In this document: piece by piece, positions 7,989 to 15,460 of the stretch | Numbering within the stretch: position 1 is the first letter of the stretch | How the letters are laid out: each line of letters starts with the position of its first letter | Source of the DNA: Planctomycetaceae bacterium | GTDB lineage: Bacteria > Planctomycetota > Planctomycetia > Planctomycetales > Planctomycetaceae | NCBI GenBank assembly: GCA_020426325.1 | Contig: JAGQQG010000002.1 | Location: forward strand, 1-64,000 | Length of the DNA: 64,000 nucleotides | Direction: 5' to 3' | Notes under the pieces: model-generated | The model's input: the letters and a program-made list of their open reading frames with translations, nothing else | Told to the model about the DNA's origin: nothing | Databases searched by the model: none | Made by a program: the position numbers and the translations under genes

Positions 7989-10685
7989 ATGCACCGTCTC
8001 CCTCTCAAGATCCTCGGCGCTCTTGTCGTCTTGGCGGTTCCCACCCTCGCAGCCGAGTTCACCAGCGACTGGCATCGACAACCCGACCGCATCTGGATCG
8101 GCCCGCAGTACTGGGCCAACCCGATGGAAGACTGGCTTCTCCGAGCCGGACGCCTCGAATGCACATCCTCCGGCCCCGACCGCAACGTGCATTTGCTCTC
8201 GCACCGTCTCGGCGAAGGCGACGGCACCTTCGAGATCAGCGTGATTGTCGGCCTGCAACAAACCGAGAATCATAGCCCCGACCGTCAGGGAGGGGACCAG
8301 CCCGTCGGCTCCGTCGGTTTCGAACTCGGCATCCAGAGCGAACTCGGCGATCTTCGCAGCAGCCTGATTCGAGGCTCCGGGATCCCCATCGGTGTGCTCA
8401 CCGACGGTAGCATCTTCATGCGGAACTTTGTCGTAACCGCTGGAAAGGACAATCCCGCTCCTTTCGATCCAGTTGACTTGCTCAGATCTGATGACGGCCT
8501 GCGGTTGCGGGTGACATTTGGTCCGAATCCTGAGAGGGCGAACCGTCATCGGCTTGGGCTCCGTCTGGAGAACCCCCAGACTGGTGAAGACTATGGGATG
8601 CTCACGACGGACGACACGCTTCGCCCCCAAGACATCGTCGGGAACTTCGCGTTGATCTCGAATGTCCCTAAAAATCGCCTGCCACTCAACCATCTTCATG
8701 AGCCAACTGCCAAGTTCTGGTTCCGCGATCTCAAGGTCTCTGGCACGAAGGTCGTTGAGACACCCGAGCATGCATTTGGTCCGATCCTGTATGCGATGCA
8801 CACATTGTCGCGGGGCGTGATGACGATGACGGCTCAGATGCCGCCGATCGGACCAGAGGATGACCAGACGGTCGAACTGCAAGTGCCGGTCGATGCGGCC
8901 CAAGAGATCTTGCGGGTTCCAAACGTTGCTACCCTGTCTGAGATTTCAAATCTCAAATCTGAAATCTCAGATCCCGACGCTCAACCTTCGTGGACTACTA
9001 TCGCCCGTTCGACAATTGACCCGCTCTCGCGGACGGCCCACTTTCGTTTGCCGCACTGGCTCGACACGGAGGATGTGCCGTATCGGCTTGTCTACACGAT
9101 GCGTGAGAGCACCCCGGCTGCTCAAAGCAGCCGGGGTGCTGGGCGAACAGCGACCGAGCACTTCTATACGGGCACCGTGCGCAAGGATCCGGTCGATAAG
9201 CCGTCGATCTCGGTTGCGGGGTTCACCGGGCATAAGGACACAGCATTCCCGAACGAGTTGCTTGTGTCGAATGTACTCAAGCACGATCCAGATGTGCTGC
9301 TGTTCACAGGTGATCAAATCTACGAGGATGCGGGCGGGTTTGGCATCGTCCGGGGTGATGTCGAGCGCGGGACGCTCAACTACCTCCGCAAAATCTATCT
9401 CTGGGGCTGGTCGTTTCGCGATGTGCTCAAGGACCGACCATCGTTCGTGCTGCCGGACGATCATGACGTCTATCAGGGCAACGTCTGGGGACAGGGAGGC
9501 AATGCGACTAAAGAGGGGATCAAGGACCATGACTGGGGCGGCTTCGCGGAGCCGGCTGACTTTGTGAATGCAGTGTTTCGTACGCAGAGTGCGCATCACC
9601 CACCTGCCTACGACCCGACGCCCATGATGCAGGGGATTGACTGCTGGTATGGCGATGCTGTGTACGGCCGCATCAGCTTTGCGATCATCGAGGATCGCTA
9701 CTTCAAGTCGGGGCCGGGAGGCAAAGTCAACGACTGGCCCGGACGTCCGGACCACGTGAAGGATGCGAACTACGACGTCTCGAAGCTCGACAAACCGGGA
9801 CTCGTGCTGCTCGGCGAGCGGCAGCTGGACTTCCTCGATGCTTGGTCACAAGACTGGCGCGGGGCCGACATGAAGTGCGTCTGTTCGCAGACCATCTTCT
9901 GCAACCTTGCGAACTATCACGGCCCCGAGCAGGAGTTCATTTACGCGGACCTCGACTCGAACGGCTGGCCGCAGACGGGACGCAACAAGGCGGTCGTAGC
10001 CATGCGGAAGGGATTCGCCTTCCATTACGCGGGCGATCAGCATCTCCCCTCGATCGTGCATCACGGCATCGACACCTGGAACGACGCCGGCTGGTCGTTC
10101 TGTGTGCCTTCGACTGCTGCAGGGTATCCTCGCTCGTGGCGACCGGATGGGGAGGGACGTCCGGTCCAGAATCGTCCTGACCCCAGCCTGCCCAACACCG
10201 GTGAGTACCGAGACGCCTTCGGACATCCGATCACAGTGCATGCGATCGGCAACCCGGCGGAAGAGAACCGCAAGCCGGTCCTCGAACTGCTGCACGACAA
10301 ATCGTCCGGCTATGGTCTGGTCCATTTCAACAAGGAGAACCGCACGATCACGATGGAGTGCTGGAAGCTGCTGTTCGACGCTGACAATCCGCGGGTTGAC
10401 GATCAGTTCCCCGGCTGGCCGAAGACGATTTCCATGCTCGACAATGATGGCCGCCAGCCGGTCGCTTACCTGCCGACGATCAACGTCACCGGCACAAGCG
10501 ACCCGGTCGTGCAGGTCATCGAGGAATCAACAGGCGAAGTCGTGTACACTCTGCGGATTGATGGAACGTCGTTCCGTCCGAAAGTGTTCAAGGAGGGGCC
10601 GTACACGGTGAGAGTCAACGATCAGGAGTTTACGGGCATCGAGTCGACTACGCAGGATGACGCAACTCTCGATGTTGCTTTTTGA
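7989..10685 (+). CDS. PhoD-like metallophosphatase (alkaline phosphatase D family)
   Basis: An 898-residue secreted protein with a compact signal peptide (MHRLPLKILGALVVLAVPTLAAE); an in-frame ATG at 7944 would add 15 residues. The first 400 residues are beta-rich with no recognised domain. The metallophosphatase core follows: GFTGHKD, FTGDQIYED (about 439), PDDHDVYQGN (about 490), and AGDQHLPS (about 680), the metal-binding Asp/His motifs of the PhoD branch. PhoD enzymes release phosphate from mono- or diesters outside the cytoplasm. Two palindromes interrupt the reading frame without breaking it (8937-8971 and 9108-9140), both outside the catalytic core. The symporter gene follows after a hairpin. 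Confidence 0.85.
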   Translation: MHRLPLKILGALVVLAVPTLAAEFTSDWHRQPDRIWIGPQYWANPMEDWLLRAGRLECTSSGPDRNVHLLSHRLGEGDGTFEISVIVGLQQTENHSPDRQGGDQPVGSVGFELGIQSELGDLRSSLIRGSGIPIGVLTDGSIFMRNFVVTAGKDNPAPFDPVDLLRSDDGLRLRVTFGPNPERANRHRLGLRLENPQTGEDYGMLTTDDTLRPQDIVGNFALISNVPKNRLPLNHLHEPTAKFWFRDLKVSGTKVVETPEHAFGPILYAMHTLSRGVMTMTAQMPPIGPEDDQTVELQVPVDAAQEILRVPNVATLSEISNLKSEISDPDAQPSWTTIARSTIDPLSRTAHFRLPHWLDTEDVPYRLVYTMRESTPAAQSSRGAGRTATEHFYTGTVRKDPVDKPSISVAGFTGHKDTAFPNELLVSNVLKHDPDVLLFTGDQIYEDAGGFGIVRGDVERGTLNYLRKIYLWGWSFRDVLKDRPSFVLPDDHDVYQGNVWGQGGNATKEGIKDHDWGGFAEPADFVNAVFRTQSAHHPPAYDPTPMMQGIDCWYGDAVYGRISFAIIEDRYFKSGPGGKVNDWPGRPDHVKDANYDVSKLDKPGLVLLGERQLDFLDAWSQDWRGADMKCVCSQTIFCNLANYHGPEQEFIYADLDSNGWPQTGRNKAVVAMRKGFAFHYAGDQHLPSIVHHGIDTWNDAGWSFCVPSTAAGYPRSWRPDGEGRPVQNRPDPSLPNTGEYRDAFGHPITVHAIGNPAEENRKPVLELLHDKSSGYGLVHFNKENRTITMECWKLLFDADNPRVDDQFPGWPKTISMLDNDGRQPVAYLPTINVTGTSDPVVQVIEESTGEVVYTLRIDGTSFRPKVFKEGPYTVRVNDQEFTGIESTTQDDATLDVAF
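8937..8971. repeat. Palindromic repeat inside the PhoD-like gene
   Basis: A 12-bp perfect inverted repeat (TCTGAGATTTCA / TGAAATCTCAGA) around an 11-base centre that is itself made of AATCTCAAATC units. It is translated as SEISNLKSEIS, a peptide I associate with in-frame insertions of AT-rich repeats in planctomycete proteins. Its A/T-rich composition contrasts with the surrounding gene. Confidence 0.65.
9108..9140. repeat. Perfect 15-bp palindrome inside the PhoD-like gene
   Basis: AGCACCCCGGCTGCT (9108-9122) and its exact complement (9126-9140) flank a CAA loop. It is read through as STPAAQSSRGA in a linker ahead of the phosphatase core. It resembles a terminator stem but has no T-tract, so it is more likely a mobile palindromic repeat that landed in frame. 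Confidence 0.7.
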
Positions 10686-10700
10686 GTCATGCCTCCTCTA

Positions 10701-10722
10701 TTTCCAAACTGGAGTTTGGAAA
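10701..10722. repeat. Short intergenic palindrome
   Basis: TTTCCAAAC-TGGA-GTTTGGAAA, a perfect 9-bp stem with a 4-base loop between the PhoD-like gene and the symporter gene. There is no T-tract, so it may be an attenuating hairpin or a dispersed repeat. Confidence 0.55.
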
Positions 10723-10761
10723 CGAGAGATGTTGGATTAAGAACAACTGGAGCCGGAAAGG

Positions 10762-12294
10762 TTGAAAGACACCCTCACCATTCCTGACTACGCGATCATC
10801 CTGCTGTACCTGGTGGGGACGGTTTGGATTGGGGTGGCGATTGGTCGGCGGATCAAGACGGGGACGGATTACTTTCTGGGCGGGCGGCGGTTGCCCTGGT
10901 GGGCGATTGGGATGTCGCTGGTCGCGACTGACATCGGAGGCACCGACATCATCGGCGTCGGCGGAGCCGCCTATACGCATGGCATGGCGGTTGCGAACTT
11001 CGAGTGGATCGGCTGCGTGCCGGCAATGATCGTCGCGGCGTTTGTGTTTGTGCCGTTCTTTTATCGCACCGGGATTTATACGGTGCCGGAGTTCATGGAG
11101 CGGCGGTACAACGTGGGCGTGCGGACGGCACTGGCGGTCTGCTGGCTGATCTTCATGGCGTGCAACCTGGGCATCATGCTGCTTGCCTCGGGGAAGATGA
11201 TGTCGGCCCTGTTCGGCTGGGACGTCACGATGTGTGTGCTCGTGACGGCAGCGCTCGTCGGCTTCTACACCCTGACCGGCGGACTGGCGGCGGTCGTGTA
11301 TACCGATGCCATCCAGTGTGCGGTGATGATTGGTGGCTGTCTGCTGGTGACCGGACTGGGGTTGTGGGAAATCGGCGGCATCGATGGGCTGCGGGCACAG
11401 ATGCCGGACCCGGAGCAGACGCAACTCATTCTCCCGGCGGACAGCGACTCCCCCTTCCCCTGGCCGAGCATTCTTTTTGGACTCGCACTCATTCTCTCCC
11501 CTGCCTACTGGATTGGAAACCAGGCGATCGTGCAGCGGTCCCTCGGAGCGGAGAACGAGTTTGCTGCGAAAGCATCCTATGTGTGGGGAGCGGTGCTGAA
11601 GAACCTGATCCCGCTCATCATTGCGGTGCCCGGGCTGATTGCCGTCGCCAAATTTCCGGATCTGGCTGACGGCGATCAGGCGTATCCGATGCTCGTCTCG
11701 ACGCTGTTGCCGGTGGGACTGCGGGGTCTGTTTGTCGCAGCGTTCATCGCAGCACTCATGTCGAGCATTGACTCGTACCTCAATTCAGCGGCAACCATCC
11801 TGGCGATGGACATCTACAAGCGGTTCATCAGGCAGGAGGCGACCGATGAGCATCTCCTGGCCGTGGGCCGCGTGACGACTGCGGGACTGCTCGTGTTTGC
11901 GATTGGGTTCGCCCTGACGGCTGACCCGGAGTCGGGGCTGTACTCAATGTTTCAGACGCTGATGTCATTCTTTCAGGGGCCAGCGCTCGCCATTCTGCTT
12001 TGCGGCGTGCTCTGGCGTAGGGCGACCGGCATAGCAGCGCTCATCGGGTTCCTCTCGGGTGTGACGTTTGCGATCTTCCTCTATACCGTGTCTCAGGAGA
12101 GCGTGCTGGCGTGGCTGGGATGGCAGCCGCTGTTTCAGGTCAGCGATCCGTTCCTGTACTACTCAGTGTGGGCATTCACATTGACGGTCTCGCTGGTGGT
12201 GATCATCAGTCTCCTCACAAAACAGGAGCCGGCTGAAAAGACGCGATACGTGTTTGGCCAGTTCAAACGTGAACCGAATGAGGTGCCCGCATGA
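10762..12294 (+). CDS. Sodium:solute symporter (SSS family)
   Basis: A 510-residue inner-membrane transporter with about 13 hydrophobic segments, starting at a TTG with GGAG 12 bases upstream. Hallmarks of the SSS/SGLT family are visible: the first helix ending in a basic R-R-I-K-T, then the YFLGGRRLPWWAIGMSL block, TVPEFMERRYN, and the LTGGLAAVVYTDAIQ segment. Family members import sugars, amino acids, carboxylates or vitamins with Na+; the substrate cannot be read from sequence. Its stop codon overlaps the start of the next small membrane protein (ATGA), so the two are co-translated. Confidence 0.9.
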   Translation: MKDTLTIPDYAIILLYLVGTVWIGVAIGRRIKTGTDYFLGGRRLPWWAIGMSLVATDIGGTDIIGVGGAAYTHGMAVANFEWIGCVPAMIVAAFVFVPFFYRTGIYTVPEFMERRYNVGVRTALAVCWLIFMACNLGIMLLASGKMMSALFGWDVTMCVLVTAALVGFYTLTGGLAAVVYTDAIQCAVMIGGCLLVTGLGLWEIGGIDGLRAQMPDPEQTQLILPADSDSPFPWPSILFGLALILSPAYWIGNQAIVQRSLGAENEFAAKASYVWGAVLKNLIPLIIAVPGLIAVAKFPDLADGDQAYPMLVSTLLPVGLRGLFVAAFIAALMSSIDSYLNSAATILAMDIYKRFIRQEATDEHLLAVGRVTTAGLLVFAIGFALTADPESGLYSMFQTLMSFFQGPALAILLCGVLWRRATGIAALIGFLSGVTFAIFLYTVSQESVLAWLGWQPLFQVSDPFLYYSVWAFTLTVSLVVIISLLTKQEPAEKTRYVFGQFKREPNEVPA

Positions 12295-12530
12295 CGACGA
12301 CGCCCCTGCATCAGATCGGTAACATGATTCGTGAGGCATTGCTGCTCATTCCGCTATCGATGGTGCGGGTGATGTTTCTCGCGCTGCTGGCGAGTGTGCT
12401 CTTGTGGGTGCTCAACCTGCCTCGCAGCGAAACAACCGCTCCGGACAGCGAGGGTCGAAGTGGTGCGAACCTCAAAGTCGGCGCATCGATCGCGCTAGGC
12501 ATGCAGCTCTTAATCTATCTGCTGTTGTGA
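12291..12530 (+). CDS. Small membrane protein co-translated with the symporter
   Basis: A 79-residue protein with two hydrophobic segments (about residues 14-43 and 61-79) joined by a polar loop (LPRSETTAPDSEGRSGAN). The ATG overlaps the symporter stop by four bases, a strong sign that it is a real gene translated together with it. It does not match the known small subunits of solute symporters that I can recall, which usually precede the large subunit. A role as an accessory or stabilising subunit is inference from position only. Confidence 0.7.
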   Translation: MTTTPLHQIGNMIREALLLIPLSMVRVMFLALLASVLLWVLNLPRSETTAPDSEGRSGANLKVGASIALGMQLLIYLLL

Positions 12531-12605
12531 GAGGATGGGGTGATCATGGTTGGCACACGATGCGTTGCCCGTTGGCTTTGAAGGATACTTGTTGGGAGAC
12601 GAACG

Positions 12606-13115
12606 ATGAGGATCGGACAATCACTCATTCCGGAGTTTGATGTAGAGATGGCGAGCACTCGCCGTGTGCTGGAGCGTTTGCCGGATGACAAATGGAACTG
12701 GCGGATTCATGAGAAGTCGAACCCGATCGGCTGGGTGGCCAATCACTTGGCGGACTTGCCGGGATGGGTTGAGATTACGATTTGTCATGATGCACTCGAC
12801 GTGGAGCCGGAACCAGGGCAACGTTATCAGTCACCCACTGAGCCTAACCGCGATGCGGTGCTCGCGCTGTTCGATGCAAACGTGGCAGAGGCTCGGGAGT
12901 TACTGGAGACAGTCGATGACGAAACCTTGTATGGTCCCTGGCGACTGTTGCGGCTCGGGGAAGAACTGATGTCGATGCCTCGACTGGTCTGTCTGCGCAC
13001 ATGGGTGCTGAATCATATCATTCATCATCGAGCGCATCTGTGTGTCTACCTGCGCGTCAACGATATCCCGGTGCCTGGGCTCTACGGCCCCTCAGCTGAC
13101 GAGGGTGTAAACTGA
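12606..13115 (+). CDS. DinB/YfiT-like metalloprotein
   Basis: A 169-residue four-helix-bundle protein of the DinB superfamily. The three metal-binding histidines fit the family pattern: one in WVANHLADLPGW (about residue 47) and two in VLNHIIHHRAHLCVYLR near residues 136-140. Family members include thiol-dependent transferases such as bacillithiol transferases and many uncharacterised proteins, so the reaction is unknown. The C-terminal GLYGPSADE resembles a PxxYGPSxDE ending common in this group. The start follows a weak purine stretch (GAGACGAACG). The sulfatase gene begins immediately after its stop. Confidence 0.8.
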   Translation: MRIGQSLIPEFDVEMASTRRVLERLPDDKWNWRIHEKSNPIGWVANHLADLPGWVEITICHDALDVEPEPGQRYQSPTEPNRDAVLALFDANVAEARELLETVDDETLYGPWRLLRLGEELMSMPRLVCLRTWVLNHIIHHRAHLCVYLRVNDIPVPGLYGPSADEGVN

Positions 13116-13116
13116 T

Positions 13117-14559
13117 ATGAGTTTGTCACATCGCTTCGAGATTTCCCTCGGCCTAATGCGAGCGATTCTCGTCGCTGCGTTTCTTTGTCTCCTCTGCGGT
13201 TCATCATTTGCCGCAGACACTCCCAACATTGTGCTGATCATGGCGGATGATTTGGGGTACGGGGCGCTGGGGTGTTATGGGCAGACGAAGATCGATACGC
13301 CGCACATCGATCAGCTGGCAGCGGATGGGATTCGGTTCACGCAGGCGTATGCGGGGTCGCATGTCTGTCAGCCTTCGCGGTCTGTGTTGATGCAGGGGCT
13401 GCACACGGGGCACACAGCGGTGCGTGCGAATGATCTTGATCAGTTGTTGTCGCCGGAGGATGTGACGGTTGCGGGGTTGCTCAAGGACAGGGGTTATGCG
13501 ACCGGCGGGTTCGGTAAGTGGGGGTTGGGATACATCGGCACAACGGGCCAACCAAACCGGCAGGGGTTTGACACGTGGTTCGGCCAATATCTGCAGGTGC
13601 ATGCGCATTTCTACTATCCCTATTGGGTTAGGCTGAATAACGAGCAGTACATGCTTCCCGGCAACGAGGGAGGCAAACGTGGTCAATACGTGCAGGACGC
13701 GATGCAGTCGCAGGCCCTCAACTTCATCCGCGAGAACGCTGACGGGCCGTTTTTCGCTTACCTGCCGTACATCATTCCGCACGTGGAGATGGTCGTGCCG
13801 GAGGAATGGGAGGAGCCGTATCGCGGGAAGTTTCCAAAGGTGGCCATCATGGACCCGCGCCCCGGTTACATCGGTTCAGAGGATGGCCTGACGACGCTGG
13901 CCGGGATGATCAGCCGGTTGGACGCGTATGTCGGCGAGGTACGATCATTGCTCGATGAACTGGAGATCGCAGACAACACAATCGTAATCTTCACCTCCGA
14001 CAACGGTGCTCAAAGTGGCGGCAAGGATGCAGGCTGGACGAAGATGACGGACTTCTTTCAGGCGAACGGTCCGCTGCGGGGATACAAGGGAACGTTTTAC
14101 GAAGGCGGACTGCGGGTGCCCTTCATCGTCTATTGGCCGGGCAAGACAAAGGCGGGCGCAGTCAGCGATCACATCTGCGGGTTTCAGGACGTGCTGCCGA
14201 CGTTGTGCGAAATTGCAGGAGTCGACACGCCGGAGGTGACCGATGGCATGTCCCTCATGCCGACGCTTGTCGGTCAAGGGTCACAAGACGAGCATCGTGG
14301 GCTGTACTGGGAGTATCGTGGGCGCGATTCGCTGGGACGAGCCGCCCGGATGGGACGCTGGAAAGCGGTCCAGTTGCGGGACGATGGCCCGGTCGAGTTG
14401 TATGATCTGTCGAACAACGTGAGTGAAACACATAACATTGCCCCTCAACATCCGGCGATCGTGCGTGAGATGGTCGCGTTCATGGATGGCTGTCACGAGG
14501 ATCAGCGTGAGTATCCACCCGCGACGTTCCGTCCAAAGATTGACGACTTCATCCGTTAA
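13117..14559 (+). CDS. Secreted arylsulfatase (sulfatase family S1)
   Basis: A 480-residue sulfatase that hydrolyses sulfate esters. A signal peptide (residues about 14-32) precedes the alkaline-phosphatase-like fold starting PNIVLIMADDLGYG, whose Asp44/Asp45 bind calcium. The activation motif C-x-P-S-R is intact (CQPSR, Cys84), which the formylglycine-generating enzyme converts to the catalytic formylglycine. Further family motifs are FGKWGLG and the TSDNGAQSG block. Planctomycetes encode many such enzymes for sulfated polysaccharides; the specificity here is unknown. It starts one or two bases after the DinB-like gene and is probably co-transcribed. An in-frame ATG near 13156 would also leave a signal peptide. 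Confidence 0.92.
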   Translation: MSLSHRFEISLGLMRAILVAAFLCLLCGSSFAADTPNIVLIMADDLGYGALGCYGQTKIDTPHIDQLAADGIRFTQAYAGSHVCQPSRSVLMQGLHTGHTAVRANDLDQLLSPEDVTVAGLLKDRGYATGGFGKWGLGYIGTTGQPNRQGFDTWFGQYLQVHAHFYYPYWVRLNNEQYMLPGNEGGKRGQYVQDAMQSQALNFIRENADGPFFAYLPYIIPHVEMVVPEEWEEPYRGKFPKVAIMDPRPGYIGSEDGLTTLAGMISRLDAYVGEVRSLLDELEIADNTIVIFTSDNGAQSGGKDAGWTKMTDFFQANGPLRGYKGTFYEGGLRVPFIVYWPGKTKAGAVSDHICGFQDVLPTLCEIAGVDTPEVTDGMSLMPTLVGQGSQDEHRGLYWEYRGRDSLGRAARMGRWKAVQLRDDGPVELYDLSNNVSETHNIAPQHPAIVREMVAFMDGCHEDQREYPPATFRPKIDDFIR

Positions 14560-14577
14560 CAAGAGATTTTCTTATAG

Positions 14578-14597
14578 CTGAACTCGACAGAGTTCAG
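14578..14597. repeat. Short intergenic palindrome
   Basis: CTGAACTC-GACA-GAGTTCAG, a perfect 8-bp stem, lies between the sulfatase gene and nadD. A weaker CTGG-CGAAT-CCAG hairpin follows. There is no T-tract. Confidence 0.5.
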
Positions 14598-14665
14598 ACC
14601 CAACGCGGCTGAATTCTGGCGAATCCAGCTACCCTCAACCTTCAACTCGTAACCTTCATCATCTC

Positions 14666-15271
14666 ATGCGACTTGGTATCTACGGCGGAACCTTCGATCC
14701 CGTCCACTACGGACACCTGCTGCTTGCAGAGCAGTGTCGAGAGCAGTGTGAGCTGGATGAAGTCTGGTTCGTGCCAGCGGGAGTACCGCCGCATAAGCAG
14801 GCAGACGGCATCACACCCGCGAAGGACCGCATCAACATGCTGGACTTTGCTTTGGCGGGAATGCCCGAATTCTCGATCAGCCGCATCGAAGTGGAGCGTG
14901 AGGGGCCGAGTTATACGGTCGACACGTTACAGCAACTGGTTAACGACGATGACTCACGCGAGTTGTTCCTGCTGATCGGAGCTGACTCGCTCGCTGACTT
15001 TCCCACATGGCGACAGCCACAGCGGATTTTGGAGTTGGCGACATTGGTGGCGGTCAATCGTGGCGATTTTGATGAGGCTCAACTGCGAAGCGATGTGGTG
15101 CGCCTCGGATCGCAAGCGGCTGATCGACTGCAGATCGTCGAGATGCCGGGTATTGACATTTCAGCGACCGACATCCGTCGGCGCGTCCGTGAGGGGCGAA
15201 GCATCCGATTCTTCACACCGCGCCCCGTCGAGCATTATATCGTCGAGCGAGGACTGTATCGGGATGCATGA
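14666..15271 (+). CDS. nadD: Nicotinate-nucleotide adenylyltransferase
   Basis: A 201-residue cytoplasmic enzyme transferring AMP from ATP to nicotinate mononucleotide in NAD synthesis. The nucleotidyltransferase motif GGTFDPVHYGH sits at residues 7-17, and the second motif ISATDIRRRVREG (the ISSTxIR signature) near residue 166. VPAGVPPHK and the GADSLADFPTW block are typical of bacterial NadD. Length matches the family. A gap of about 190 bp separates it from the next gene; the usual partner rsfS is not adjacent. Confidence 0.95.
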   Translation: MRLGIYGGTFDPVHYGHLLLAEQCREQCELDEVWFVPAGVPPHKQADGITPAKDRINMLDFALAGMPEFSISRIEVEREGPSYTVDTLQQLVNDDDSRELFLLIGADSLADFPTWRQPQRILELATLVAVNRGDFDEAQLRSDVVRLGSQAADRLQIVEMPGIDISATDIRRRVREGRSIRFFTPRPVEHYIVERGLYRDA

Positions 15272-15460
15272 TTTCCCAACTCTGTCGCACCGTCTACGAA
15301 AAATTGATCCGCACAGAGCCCAGGCAGCACCCGTTGCGATTCATCGACTTCCGCAAATGCGTCGCGTGCAATGCGTCCGGGAGGTCGGTACATTAGTGGT
15401 GTTTCCTTCCTGAAATCACACACCTTGCTTCCCCACCTCTTTGCTGCTCTGGAGCTGTGA

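Noticed and set aside
7896-8903. Minus-strand frame of 335 codons
   Set aside because: Antisense to the PhoD-like gene and its upstream terminator.
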